NCBI GenBank assembly: GCA_030761205.1
Contig: JAULJL010000001.1
Coordinates: 35,969,145 to 36,033,144 of the forward strand
Source of the DNA: Fremontodendron californicum
Lineage: Eukaryota > Streptophyta > Magnoliopsida > Malvales > Malvaceae
Direction: 5' to 3'
Length of the DNA: 64,000 nucleotides
The notes under the pieces are model-generated. The model was not told the origin of the DNA. It saw only the letters and a program-made list of their open reading frames with translations, and did not search any database. The translations under genes and the position numbers were made by a program. Of this stretch, positions 23,256 to 36,107 are shown one piece after another; within the stretch, counting starts at the first letter, position 1; every line of letters begins with the position of its first letter.

Positions 23256-26200
23256 ATGGATAAGAGTTGGATGCAAAAGTCGGGACTAAGTCAAGAGTAC
23301 GAAGATGGAGTACATAGTTTTCTCGATTTCGCTTTTCAGAACGCAAGCGAAGATAATAAGATATTATGTCCTTGTTCGAGGTGTGCCAATATTGATTGGC
23401 ATATGCGTGGAGTTGTTTTCGAACATTTGATTTGTGAAGGATTTCTCCCGGGTTACAGACAATGGTTCTTTCATGGAGAGTCCGCAACTTCTAGGTCATA
23501 TTCTAGAGTTCGTCCAAGTAATTCTAACAATCAACATCAGTCTATTAGACAAGATGACATGGAAGGCATGTTGCGAGATGCATTTAACATGCGTAACCAT
23601 AGTTTGTACACATCTTCACCAGAAGTTCCTGGAGGGAATGATGGGTTCAATGTTGGCATGAATGACTTTGCTGAAACGGGAAGAGGTATGGGTGATCAGG
23701 AACCCAATGGAGAAGCGGCAAAGTTTTATAAGTTGCTTGATGATATGAATGAAGAACTTTACGAGGGATCTAAGCATACAAGATTGTCTTTCTGTGTCCG
23801 TCTTTTTCACTTAAAATGCTTAAGCGGGTGGACAGGAAATTCTTTGACACTGTTATTAGAATTTTTGAAAGAAATGTTTCCTTTTGCAAAAATCCCTCAG
23901 TCTTGTAAGGATTCGAAGAAGATGATAAAAGATCTAGGCCTTGGATATGAGAAAATTCATAGTTGTCCGAATGACTGTATGTTGTATTGGGGTGATAGAA
24001 CAAATGAACAATTTTGTCATGTCTGCGGTAGATCTCGATGGTTGAATGGAAATACAGAAGAAAATATGAATGAGGACGATGGTGACACACATTTAAAGAA
24101 GAAACCTGCAAAGATTTTGCGGTACTTTCCGTTAATACCAAGACTTCAACGAATTTTCATGTCATCAAAAACATCTGATTCTATGAGGTGGCATCATGAT
24201 GAAAGGATTGATGATGGCTTATTAAGACATCCTGCAGATTCTTTGGCTTGGAGATCATTCGACAATAAGTTCCCATCTTTTGCTAATGATCCCCGAAATG
24301 TGAGGCTTGGACTTGGTTCTGACGGTTTTAATCCGTTCAAAATAATGAGTACTTCTTATAGTACTTGGCCGGTTGTCTTGATTCCTTATAATTTGCCTCC
24401 ATAGATTTGCATGAAACAATCCTCTTTTATCTTATCCATGATAATTCCTGGAGAGAAAGGTCCCGGAAATGATATTGACATTTATATGCAACCTCTTATT
24501 CAAGAGTTGAAGCAGTTATGGGAAGGGGTTGAAACATATGACGCATCAAAAAAGGAAAACTTTAATTTGCGTGCAGCTTTGTTATGGACTATAAACGATT
24601 TTCCTGCTTATGCAAATCTATCTGGTTAGAGCACCAAAGGTCGTTATGCTTGTCCTTGCTGTGCTGCACAAACATGTTCAAAATGGTTATATAACGGAAA
24701 GAAATTCAGTTATATGGGACATCGTCGGTGGTTAGATGAAAATCATAGATTTAGATTACAAAAACATGTCTTTGATGGCAGTGAATAGTTAAGACAAGCA
24801 CCTGAGACCACGATTGGGTCGGATATCTTGTTGATGTTGAAAGATATCAATTTCACTTATGGAAAGATGAATCAAACAAGTAGCACACAGTCAAGGAAAA
24901 GATCAAGGGAGATGTTAGAAGGTGATGTTGAAATTCAGAGTGATGAGGAGGAAGATGAAGAAGATGATCCAAATGAGGCGGATTTGTGGAAAAAAAAAGT
25001 ATTCTTTTTGAGTTACCTTATTGGGAGCATAATTTATTGCGTCACAACCTTGATGTGATGCATATAGAGAAGAATGTTTGTGAAAATATCATCGGGACAA
25101 TTCTTAATGTGGATAGAAAATCAAAAGACAACTTAAAGAGTCGGCTTGACCTAGTTGACATGGGAATTCGTCGTGATCTTCATCCGGAATTACTTCCTAA
25201 TGGAAAATCACGGTTGCCTCCTTCTTGCTTTGGGATGTCTAAAAAAGAGAAGGACGTCTTCTGTAAGGTGTTGAAAGATATGAAGGTCCCGGATGCGTAT
25301 GCCGCCAATATATCAAGATGTGTGAATGTGAAGGATCGGAAACTTTCTTCTTTAAAGTCACATGATTACCATATCTTGATGCAAGACTTACTTCCAGTTG
25401 CTTTACGTTGTTCTATGTCAAAGCAAGTGACTTCTTCTATAATTGAACTTAGTAATATAATGAAAGCTATTTGTGGCAAAGTTCTCAAGGTAGAAGAGCT
25501 TGAAAAACTTCAACATCGAGCAGCTCTAACTTTGTGCCACTTAGAGAAGATTTTTCCTCCATCATTCTTCACTATAATGGTGCATTTGGTTATCCATCTT
25601 CCTTATGAAGCAAAAGTCGGCGGACCAGTTTTTTATCGATGGATGTACCCATTAGAGAGGTATACTTTGCTAATTAGCTTATTATACTTTTATCTGGTTT
25701 ACATAGCATTTAATTACACATTAAGATTGTTATGTATTCTGTTTTAGGTTTTTAGGAAAGTTAAAATCTTATTGTCGGAACAAACGCTATCCAGAAGGTT
25801 CTATTGCTGAAGGATATTTAGCGGAGGAGTGTATGACATTTTGTGCAAGATATTTGGATGATGTTGAAAGAAGATTTAATAGACCGGGAAGAAATGATGT
25901 GGTCACACATAACAACTTAGCCGAAACATACTTATTTGGAAGTGTTGGACAACCAATCGGCAAAGTTGAAGTGGTTGAGCTAGATGATAAATCTTGGGCA
26001 CAAGCGCATCGATATGTGCTTTTCCATAGTGATTCACTGGAATCATTACGCACGTAAGTTTCAGTATAATTTTTAATTTAACAAACAGTTTAATTTGTCT
26101 TTTGCTTTCTCACGTAAAAAACGTACTTTTTATGATAGTGAGTATAGAAGCTACTTGAGAGGAACTTTACGTTCTCGAAGAAGACAACTTCGCGAGCTTG

Positions 26201-26993
26201 ATAAGTTATTTACGGAAAATTTCCACGAATGGTTAGGAGAAGTAGTAAGTAACACATGTTTTTATCATTTTATTACGATCAATGTATTCTTTAATATATA
26301 AATAAAGTGAAGTGTTTGCCTTTACGTTTCTTGTAATAGGTTTGGAGTGGAAGAGATGTTAGCGAAGAAATTAAGTGTTTTTCACAAGGACCAAATAGAA
26401 TAGTGAAAGGATACAGTGCTTACATCATTAATGGATTTAGATTTCATACTAAATCCCGTGAACGCTTTAGGAGAACACAAAATTGTGGAGTTGTTGTTTC
26501 TTCTTCAACAACAAGCTATGCTAGTGCTAGGGATAGTAATCCTGTGGAGGGGGATATTGATTATTATGGAATTCTAAATGATATTATTGAGTTGGATTAT
26601 TATGGCAAGTGGAAGGTCGTGTTATTTCGATGTGATTGGGCTGATGTGAATACTAGTAGAGGTGTTAAAAAAGATCAGTTCGGATTTACAATGGTGAATT
26701 TCTCTCGATTAATTCACACCGGACAACAACTGATTGACGAACCTTATGTTTTTTCATCTCAAGTCAAACAAGTATTTTATTCCGAAGATCCGAATGATGC
26801 GGGTTGGTATGTTGTACTCCGTAACACACCTAGAAACCTGTTTGATATGGGTGATAAATTTCAAGATGATATTGAACAAAGAACTGAATGCTTGCCATTT
26901 ACGGATCAAAACTTGGATGAAAATATCCCTAGTACCAATACAGATGTTCAGTGGGTTCGCGAAGATGTTGATGAAGACATTTATGAAACTTGA
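23256..26993 (+). pseudogene. TNP2-type CACTA transposase, degraded
   Basis: The first exon block starts MDKSWMQKSGLSQEYEDG and contains the transposase-associated domain with a CxxC-type motif (CPCSRCANIDWH). The tnp2 catalytic family follows (SCPNDCMLYWGD, WRSFDNKFPSFANDPRNVRL, KGRYACPCCA), then a DUF4218-like segment (LPYWEHNLLRHNLDVMHIEK on to VHLVIHLPYEAKVGGP) and a DUF4216-like end (WKVVLFRCDWADV, VFYSEDP). A GT-AG intron is clear at 25661-25747 and two more occur before 26340. Lesions are TAG at 24402-24404, 24627-24629 and 24786-24788, plus a frameshift at the nine-A run 24990-24998. At the first two sites the relatives usually have Trp. The gene is recognisable end to end but cannot make the full enzyme. 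Confidence 0.93.
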
Positions 26994-27141
26994 TGAAAAA
27001 CGGAATCTAGTAAGATTATTTTGAAACAAATACTCTGTATATAATATGTTTTTATACTGTAAATATTATTATTAATGTTTTTTACGTAATAGTATTTCAT
27101 TCTTATACTAATGTTGTTTACTTAAAATTGATGCAGATAGC

Positions 27142-28761
27142 ATGGCGAGAAAAAGATTAAGGGATATCAATATCATTCAGACTGTTGAGGGTGACACTAG
27201 AGTGACGCCTTCAGAGGTGCCGAATGCGTCTACTGCAGATGTTAACCCACCAGAGTTGTCGGCTGCCTCCATAGCTGCAGAAACTGCAGTTCATACGAAC
27301 TTGAATACAGGTATCGTGGTACGGCGTTTGTGTTAAAAGTACGCAAAATCATATTGAAATTGCTAATATATTTGCTTTTGTGTAGTTGATAATGTTGGAC
27401 AACGCATAACTCGTGGTCGTACGACATTAAAGGAGTTATGGGCACTACCTCCTGAAGAGCGTATTGTTGTCGCAGCAAATAATGAGCAGCAGCCAATTAG
27501 TCCAGAAGCACAATTATTGGCTAGCTTTCTTGGCCTGATTGCTCGAAATGGGATGAAGTGTCCCATTCATTATGAGTCATGGCGTGACGTGCCGAATACT
27601 GAGAAGGTCGAGCTGTTAAAGTTTATTGAGGTATAAGCGTGTTACATTAGTATTGCATTATTTTAATAATTTTGTTGATCATCGAAACTAACGTTGTACA
27701 ACTTCTCCGTTTCAGTCACGATTTTCTTTGCAGATTCCCACATCATTTGTTATGAAATCATTGGGGAAAAAATGGAAAGACTTTAAGCATGAGTTGAAGA
27801 AAAAGTATTTCGATCGAAATACTGATCCTAATGTCTTACTATGAACCATACCGCGTGGTGTGATTATGTGGCAGTATGAGAGACTGGTTAGATTCTGGTA
27901 TTCAAAAAAAGGAGAGGTATCATTTATAATTTATTTTGGTCATTTACTTATAGTACTTGATATAATACAATTTTATGGAATATGTATAGTTTTATAACGT
28001 GCTTTGTCTAATGTACAGGAACGAGAAAAGATAGGGGTAAGCAGTAGACAACAACAGAAATACAGTCACACCAGTGGTTCAAAAAGTTTTGCCAGAAAAG
28101 CTAATGAAAAAGTAAGTTTACATTCATAATGTATTAATATATTAGTTCTCAATTATTTTAATACAATTTAGTATTAATTATTATTGTTTTGTAGGAAATT
28201 GAGCGGGGTGAAAAAATTGGACGAGTTGAACTGTTTCAGTTAACTCATACTAAGAAGGATGGATCCTATTTGAACATCGAGACTCAGGAAATTGTGGTAT
28301 ATTTTCTTCAAACTTGTTTTCATTTACAAATATGTTTTACAAAAGATTATATTAATTTTATTGTTTTATAGGAGAAAGCTCGAAATAAAATTGCTGAGTA
28401 TCAAGTCGGAGCATCAGCGAATATGCAAGATGTCGAGAATCAAATATTCACTGAAGTAGCTGGAAAAGAACGATATGGACGGGTTCGAGGTGTCGGAATG
28501 GGTCCGACACCATCTAGCTACTATGGACTTGGTTCTCAACGGTTTACTGCTTCTTCTTCACAAAACTCCAGTGCATATGAAGTTCAGATGCTGAGAGAAG
28601 AAATGCAAAATATGAATAAACGTTTTGAGGAGAAGGAAGCAGAGAGACAAGCTCAGAAAGAAGAACAGGATAGACGATATCAGGAGCTGCAGGCACAGTT
28701 TCAGTCGTTGATGAATTTAGTGCAGCAAAAGAATTTAGGAGGCTCATCTACTTCAGATTAA
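27142..28761 (+). pseudogene. TNPA-like (Ptta/En/Spm plant transposase) gene, one stop
   Basis: In En/Spm-type elements the second gene encodes a DNA-binding accessory transposase. The first exon begins MARKRLRDINIIQTVEGDTR. Later exons encode RITRGRTTLKELWALPPEER, a KWKDFKHELKKKYFD region and WQYERLVRFWYSKKGE. The last exon (about 28372-28761) has a coiled-coil-like, Glu/Gln-rich tail (MLREEMQNMNKRFEEKEAER) and ends before the right subterminal array. An in-frame TGA at 27842-27844 interrupts the central exon, probably an Arg CGA to TGA change. Other exon borders look usable. Confidence 0.85.
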
Positions 28762-28976
28762 AGAATTTGTAAGTGGATTTGATGTGTTGAATAATACATT
28801 GTATGGTTGATATTAAATATATTTTTATATTATATATTTTTTTATAATTTGTGTTGTTTGTGTATTATTCGACAATGTTGCGCATTTCAGACCTTCAATT
28901 GTATTTTTTTTAAAAAATATTATGCATTTACAACGGAAATAAATAGTATTCTTTTTAAAAAAATATTCTGCATTTA

Positions 28977-29400
28977 TAGCGGCGTTTGAGAAAAAAACGC
29001 CGCTAAATACATAAATTTCTGCAAATAGATCAGAAAACGCCGCTAAAAGCCAAAATTTAGCGGCGTTTGTGATCATCAAGCGCCGCTAAAAGCCAAAAGT
29101 TAGCGGCGTTTTGTATTCCAAAACGCCGCTAAAACCGAACACTTAGTGGCGTTTGAGAATAGAAAACGCCGCTAAAGTTTCAAGTATTACCATTTCGGAC
29201 CTTCAATTGTGGCGTTTATAAAACGCCGTTAATGTACCTAAAAACGCCACTAATTTAACCTTATGGTGAAAACGCCAATAAATTTTCCGTCACTGTTTTT
29301 ACCGGCGTTTGTTGCGGCGTTTTTTAAAACGTCTCTAATTTTTTTCGCGGCGTTTATAAACGCCGCTATTCCAAAAAAAAAAAACGCCGCTGAAAGATCA
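28977..29400. repeat. Right subterminal GCGGCGTTT repeat array
   Basis: It contains more than ten copies of AGCGGCGTTT and AAACGCCGCT, partly as face-to-face pairs. It mirrors the array at the left end of the same CACTA element. Confidence 0.85.
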
Positions 29401-31677
29401 ATTTGCTGTAGTGAGAGGTCACTAACCTGAAATGCTTCACTTTCTACACGTATAATTAATTACACAAAAAGTATTGTTACTGCAACAACATAATGGATAT
29501 GTTAGGACCCCAAATTAACTAAAGACTGTGTGTCAAATTCTTCAGAAAAAAACTACTTACTCTAGTAGCACAAGGTCATGAAGCTCATATTCTCCAATTT
29601 TTGTAACACCAGTAGTTACTTCAGAGCTCTCGACAACATCATCAGAAAAAACACGAATCTGATATAACAAATGCCAATTATTTTTCCTATAAGATATTCC
29701 TTAGATCAGGACCAGACTTCAAAAAGATGTATTACTCACATGTTCTTTGGTCGTATCGGATAAAATGATGAGCACATGCTGCTCGACCTTGACAACCATA
29801 CCAGTTGCACCTTCCTTTGTCCCAGACACAACCTTCACGTGATTCCCAGGCTCGAAGTACTTACACAGCTCTTTTTCATTAACAGCAAGAGTTTTCTGCA
29901 AAACATCATCAAAGGCCAAGTATGACCTAGCAATAAGGAAACTTACATGCAAACCAGTGATCAAAGACTTAAAGAATACCAATATTGACTGAATTCTTAC
30001 AGGAAGGCCTTTCATTTCTGGTCTGATATGGACATTCTCTTCCTCAACCTTTTCAACCCATCCCTTTAAATTTTTCAGATCCCCCTTCACAACAATAACA
30101 GCATCACCCTTCATGAAATGCCCTTTCTTCCTGTTTGCAAACAAAGTTGACAAACCAACCATTTCGCCTTCTCCATTCTTGCAAGACGCCCGAAACTTTT
30201 CAAGTTCATCAAAAGTTGGTTTTATGTTCTGAGCACTAATTGACTTCATTGACACTGTTTTGTACAAGAACCCATCTTTAAACAACATGCGACCAATATT
30301 TTCAAAGTAATCACCAGTCATTGGATCTCGTCTGCGCTCTACACGAATATGAAGTTCCCTAGGAAAAAAACAAAAATATTACAGCATATGAACTAAGTTA
30401 TTATGAATCAAATAAAAATGTGGTAGATTTTCCACTAGAGGTTGAAATCATTTGAGCTACCTAGCTTCATCAACATTCATAAAACGAGGAAGGACAAAGG
30501 CTTTCTTCTTTGCAACTTATCTTCCATCCTGTATGAAATTGTAGTAGAGTAGATCAACGACAACGGAACCAGGAAAGGGAGCCAAATAGTTAATACTAAA
30601 TCTGTTTAATTTTTTATTAACTGTGCAAATCATAGATAGACAGCTAAACCTCTATACCTGCAATTAGAAGATCAAATTACAATTCTATTATAAGGTTTTA
30701 AGTTTTAACATGCATAATTCATGAGATAAGCACCTAAAACAAAGGAAATTCATTTCATACCAATTTATTTGCAAGAGCCTTTAAGTCAACCCTAGGGATC
30801 AATTTCACAGTGACTCTCAGCCGCACATTATCCACATCAACTACCTATGAAATAGAAATTAGGCGGTCAGACTAAAATAAGGGAAGACTCATGAAAGTGG
30901 CGACGACAAAAATCATACTTGAGCAAGATCACTCTTATATGTTCCAATCTTCATTCTGACCCAGGTATCTCTTGAAAGATCAATCGCTTTGCTTTCCACT
31001 GATAAAACATCAGTCATTTCTTTTATTGGAACAAGCATAATCTTTGCAGCAAATATATTACGCAGGCCTTTGACAGCCTGAAGCAGATTAAAATTGGTCA
31101 ACAGATGTACGTAGACATCTAAAGCTAAGCCACTCATCAAAAATAAAGCAAATGCGACAATAATCACATACCTCTCTCACATGGGCTTCCTTGTCTGCTT
31201 CGACATAAATATAATTTTTGAGGTGATCAAGGGCAATTACAGGCCTGATTTGCAATTCAGATCCTTTATCGATGTATTTTTGCATGAGGCAAACTGCAGT
31301 CTCTCGTTCATGACCAATCTAGCATGCATAAACATGACCTTAGTTAAATTCCATGACAAATGTCCCAATAATCATTAACCATTTCTGCCCAATAACAAAA
31401 TTCCAAAACTTAAGTTGCACAGGAAATCATTATCATACCGCACATTTCACCATCCACAGCTTTGGATCTCTTACTGATGGCAAAAGTGCTTGCTGCTCCA
31501 CATCAGTTGTCTCCTCATCATATTCTTTGTGACTTGATCTTGCATACCTAGCCTGAATGCTTCTCTCAAGAACTTCAACATCTTCTTGTTCATCCTCCCG
31601 GAGTGGTAATGGGCGACGGTGCATCCTTCTACCAGTGTCTTCATCAGGTAGATCAGCTCCAGTCTCAACTATGAAGT

Positions 31678-32407
31678 CTGCATTTCCAGTTGACAATATA
31701 TCAGCAACATACAAAAAATTGAGGATAAAAAACCAGCCACGTATAGAAGATTCAACAGAAATCACCATACTAGATATGCCATCAAACCATTCCACACTCA
31801 TTCTCAGTGAAGTAGCTTGCTATGGGTCAATCCCATGAAGGTTTACCAGTCACATAATTGTGTTGATTATGAAATACCTCTTCAGCCAATCTAAGCCGCA
31901 TTTATCTTTTTTGATCAGGGCAGGGTATGTGATAATTGAAAGCAATATTGTTCAGGCGCACATTGAACAGGCGAAGAACAAAGGATACAGCAATGAGATT
32001 CACATGCATGGTTTCCACACATCATTTCTAACCAAGCTATTGCTACTACATGACCTTATAACCAATTGGTTTTAGGAGAAATTGACAAATATGGTAACCA
32101 GAAGATTCTCATGCACATATGCTAAAAACTAAGAAGCTTAAAAAAGGACTAATTTGAATTTAAAAATAGAAGAGGAAAAAGAAAGTAAACCAAGAAAATT
32201 CAATGGAGTAATTTAAATTTTAAAACAAAGAGTAATAAGTAATTCTTAGAATTTACAGGCCATCGGGTGCAAAGTATCCCAACACATGTACAAATGGAAC
32301 AGAACCGTCACACGAAAGTGAATCAAGAACTATGCAGAAATGAATTTTCTTCTGCCGGACCTAGCATACAAATGATTGTGAGTTCAATGTAATGAAGGAG
32401 GAATTTT
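31678..32407. other. No gene seen; expected SPT5 5' exons absent
   Basis: Upstream of the first traced SPT5 exon (in minus sense) I find no acidic exon and no start codon context. The stretch is ordinary AT-rich DNA. Confidence 0.5.
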
Positions 32408-32650
32408 TCACAGAAAAGCTTGGAATAAAAAATATTTTTGTCTGAATGCCTCTTGTCGAGTTTCATCCAAAGAATGCCAAATACTGATCAAATCTTCGAG
32501 GTTGTTCTGTGCCAGATCCATGTGAACTTTCTCGGGAAGAGTGAAGGCATACCCGACTAGAAGACAATCCTTTGTGTATAGCTGAACTGCTTCAGATCTA
32601 AGTTTCGAGCTAACCTCAGACTCACGCTTGGTGACTGTTAGACTTTCCAT
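32408..32650 (-). CDS. Hypothetical 80-aa ORF, possible DUF7745-like transposon fragment
   Basis: The ORF begins MESLTVTKRESEVSSKLRSE and contains NNLEDLISIWHSLDETRQEA then FRQKY. This pattern recalls the N-terminal segment of proteins of transposon-derived DUF7745-type families, but the similarity is from memory and partial. After the KYF codons the sequence drifts into LFQAFL and stops, so it is probably a truncated remnant. It lies just outside the target duplication of the LTR element. A function cannot be given. Confidence 0.3.
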   Translation of the reverse strand: MESLTVTKRESEVSSKLRSEAVQLYTKDCLLVGYAFTLPEKVHMDLAQNNLEDLISIWHSLDETRQEAFRQKYFLFQAFL

Positions 32651-32817
32651 GGTTTAGCGAACATTCTTTTTATCTAAACCGCTATGTGGCAAGATGACTT
32701 TATGATGATGCATGATGTATGAAAAGAAAGAAAACAAAAAGTTAGATATTATATCAACAAACTTATGAAAAGATAAAAACACAACAACATGTGTAAGCAC
32801 TACATCATCATGGTGAG

Positions 32818-34290
32818 TGATGGAGACTCAATTAAGAGTTGTAAACCCAAGTGCAGGTTATGTTCAAGTAATAAATTCTCGGGTGTCCGAGGTCGAACCA
32901 CAGGGAAACGTATTAGTAAGTATAAGTTTATAAATATATAAGAAAAAGAAAGTAAACAAGATATTAGGGAATCAAAATAAACAAAATAACATAAAAGAAA
33001 TTAAACAAGATATAAAAAAACAATAAGAAAAGATGTTGAGGTTAGAGAATCCACTCTTGGTGTTATGCTAAGATTAATCTTGTTTTATTACACAATTGAA
33101 ATTCACACATAAGGGAGGTTCCAATCGGAAGGTTTAGCAATTCAGTCCAAATTGTCCAACGTCCATAGCATATGATATTATGTTCATTTGGTGTCCTCAA
33201 AACTCATAAAAAGAGTCCAAGCATTCCTTATGCCAAGGTATATGTCTACAACAAATCAAGGTTATGAAACCAAGCATTTACTGTGCCATTTTCATTGTCA
33301 ATAATGAATCAAGATCCCTACTTTGCAAGTATGATTTTAAACCAAAAGAAATATTATCTATACTAGTGTTTATAAATGATGATTCATTTTAGCTCATGTT
33401 TAAGAGACTAACCTTAGCATTTACCAAAAGCTTCACCTCATCACCTCAACAATATGATTAGCAACACATACTAGATATGAATAAAATGAAAAGAAATGTA
33501 AGAAGCATAAGTAAATAAAGAAAAAGAAAACTAGAGAAAGGAAAGAAGAAGAAAACTTAGAGAATTTTATTACAATGGCTAATATCCTACCAATGTACCA
33601 TCTTTTACAATCATCCAAGGCCCTCTATTTATACACATTTTGGAGAGCTAAATGACAAGAGACAAGCTTTATAAATTTCAAAGGTAGGTATAATAGGTGG
33701 GTGCATTTTTCTAACAATTTTCGTCATATCGTATGACAATTCTGATCAGCCAGCTTGATGGTTGATTTTGTCAATGTTGGATGCTTGATCTGATCAAATG
33801 GTCTTCTAGAAAAATATTCCCCTATCAGTTTGTGATCCATAGCCGTTGGAATCAGCTCATTTTCTCATGTGGATCAGAAGATATGATCAAAATACCAAAA
33901 CTAGTCAGAACAGACGGCATTGCACGTCAGCCAACTTGATACCATATTTTGCTAGGGAAAACGACTCCGTTTCAAGACGTGTAAAGCATGAAAAAGATAG
34001 ATATGCCTCTTAAATTTTCACTGTAAAACTTTCAGCCTTAATGCTTTAGTGAAACTCCAGATATAGCTGATATGGCAAAAGGTGTCGGAACTGGAACTGA
34101 ACTGGATTTGCCCTTAATTCTTGATTTAACCTAGTAATCTGAAATCACTCAAAGAAACTCGTGAAAAACACCAAATTACATAAAAATATAAAAGATCATA
34201 AACACAATTAGACTAAGCAATAATAACTCGTATTTGACACAAAACAATAATAAAACATAACTAAAAACTATATAATTATACGAGTTATCA
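32818..34290 (-). repeat. 3' LTR of the Athila-like element (1473 bp)
   Basis: It begins TGATGGAGACTCAATTAAGA and ends TATACGAGTTATCA on the + strand. It matches the other LTR with only scattered single-base differences, for example GGGAAACG versus GGGAAGCG and AATAAAATG versus AATAAAATT. Confidence 0.97.
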
Positions 34291-34302
34291 CACCCCCACA
34301 CT
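34291..34302 (-). promoter_or_regulatory. Polypurine tract
   Basis: On the minus strand AGTGTGGGGGTG directly abuts the 3' LTR, the position where plus-strand DNA priming occurs in LTR retroelements. A small GTTGCTAG/CTAGCAAC hairpin lies just beside it at 34309-34327. Confidence 0.7.
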
Positions 34303-34971
34303 TAGATTGTTGCTAGTCCCTAGCAACGACTCAATCCTAGAAAAAAATACACAGGAAAACAAGTTAAAGGGATCTCAAACAAACAAGCAAGATCAAGCGT
34401 AAGAATTGGCAAGGCATCTAATTAAGTATCATTGGCATATTAAGTTCGAGTAAAGGGTCAATGAGATTAAAATTGAAGGCATTACCGTACGATTGAGGAA
34501 CTTCCTTCTTGGCGAGACTTTAGCTAGCCATGGAGGACTAGGCAAACTATAGCTTCATAAGTACACATGCTAAGATCCTTGTCACCGCAGTTCACAAGTG
34601 AACTCGACAAATCTGATCGGTACAGAGATGAATCTGAGGCTTATGGACAAGTGAGGGATGGAATGTTCAAACATAATCTGAGGTTTATCACAAGTTAGGC
34701 TCAAGAAATATAATAATAATGTGATCAATCCTCTCAAAATATTTCCATTCTCACTCATCCTTAGTCCTATGTTCAACATTAATATTTTGAAAAGAAAACA
34801 AAAAGCAAGAAAAGACTCGATCCAAAGAAAATAGAAAAGTAAAAACCTCTCTATAATGAAGAACCTCGAATCTTGAATTCTGATTTTTTTTAAGCACAAG
34901 TGATTTTCTTTTGATTTGTGCCCTCATTGGGACATCTTTTATGCACAATCACATATATTCATAATCATCAT

Positions 34972-35002
<31 letters not shown>

Positions 35003-36107
35003 CAGAAATCACATTGGATTTTATACTTTCTTTTTCTTTCTTTTCATTCAATTGATCAAACAAGACAGATTTTCATCAACTCTTTTTTTCAGCATCTTTT
35101 TCTCAACTCATCACAACATTGTTTTGGCATCAATAAGTTCGAAGTTCATGACTCTAAAAACAGTCACTCATTCTAACTACCCTCTTTTGCATTATTCCCA
35201 TTTTTTTTTTCAGATTTCAAAAGATAACAAAATAAACAAGAAGGAAACACACAATCCAAACCCAATGATCACAAATATTATCATAAAAGTATAAAGAGGG
35301 AATGGGGGTCGGAATCGTATCCGTTCACTTTGGCATAATTTATGGAGTTCATATCTAGGGATCCAACCCGAAGGTTTACAACCTATGGGCTCCTAATGTA
35401 AGGGGGCAAAGATAAGGGGCTTTCTGGATAGTGACTTTGTTCTAAGATCAGATCATGTATAGATGCAAGCATCTATGTGATGACCTAAATCTGCATGTGG
35501 AATGAAGAGAAAAAGTAAACTTACTATGTCTTCCCAGTTTTCCGTGGCTTTCCAAAGGCTCACCATGAATTCACATTCCAACAAAAATCGAACCGATCTG
35601 CCAAAAACAATCTCAAAGACATTTGATCATCAAAAATATTCAATTTTTAGAAAACCAAATTGAAAATAACCTAGATAACTTAATCAAAGCCTTTGTAACT
35701 TTATTGCTTTATCCACATGCTTGCCAAGATTATACTAATACTCAAAAAGAAAAAAAATACATACACGAAAGTAGTAAAACACATGCAGATAATAAACGGA
35801 CCAGATAGTGTTTTTTTTTTTTTTTTTGAAAAGATTAAATCAAACTGACAAGGTATGTCTCAAGTCTCCCTTACTCAGACCTTGTTCAGAATGAATACTT
35901 CTAAATGGCTTAAAACACAACAAATTTTTTTTTTTTTTATTTTTTTTTTTTTTTTACAAATTAGCAAAATATGTCCCTTACCCCCTACTAAAATATGACA
36001 TTGTCCCCAATGTCAAATTTTAAAGGTAGAATTTAGGAGATATTACCTGCAGAGGTTGCTAACCACTTATTATAACTGAGACACAACAAACAAAATGTTA
36101 GATAATG
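34303..36107. other. Non-coding 3' part of the retroelement
   Basis: No supported ORF is present. There are long T runs (34974-35002, 35812-35827, 35928-35955) and purine-rich tracts. It lies between the LOG-like ORF and the 3' LTR and probably contains 3' untranslated sequence of both captured ORFs. Confidence 0.5.

Larger units (their letters stand above)
20553..29413 (+). mobile_element. CACTA/EnSpm transposon with degraded transposase genes, 8.9 kb
   Basis: The inverted ends are CACTACAACCAAATTG (left) and CAATTTGCTGTAGTG (right). The 3-bp duplication AGA lies at 20550-20552 and 29414-29416. Subterminal arrays of AGCGGCGTTT / AAACGCCGCT fill roughly 20580-21070 and 28977-29400. Inside, on the + strand, are a TNP2-type gene (23256-26993) and a TNPA-like gene (27142-28761). 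The element is inserted in an intron of the SPT5-like pseudogene with its genes opposite to SPT5. Nonsense and frameshift changes in both genes mean it could move only with help from an intact relative. Confidence 0.95.
15432..31677 (-). pseudogene. SPT5: Transcription elongation factor SPT5, disrupted copy
   Basis: SPT5 pairs with SPT4 on RNA polymerase II and controls elongation. Exons traced on the minus strand: 31677-31439, 31318-31172, 31077-30919, 30844-30761, 30528-30461, 30358-30001, 29895-29740, 29658-29561, 29479-29427, 20484-20332, 20245-20102, 20010-19917, 19626-19465, 19385-19337, 19237-17699 (split by a hAT element), 17572-17494, 17391-17337, 17221-17104, 16998-16855, 16440-16344, 15671-15432. 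They cover the end of the acidic region, the NGN domain, several KOW domains (GLSTLFANRKKGHFMKGDAV, SDKIRIMGG), the GGRHRGGRGGHDAL linker and the TP-rich C-terminal repeats. Lesions are: no acidic N-terminal exons; TAA at 30517-30519 within what should be GREVVKKK; a 4-bp insertion in 29479-29427; the exonic hAT; and possibly one base lost at the 16855/16440 junction. One GC-AG intron (donor at 19464) is inferred. Most residues remain conserved, so decay is recent or this is a paralogue. Confidence 0.93.
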
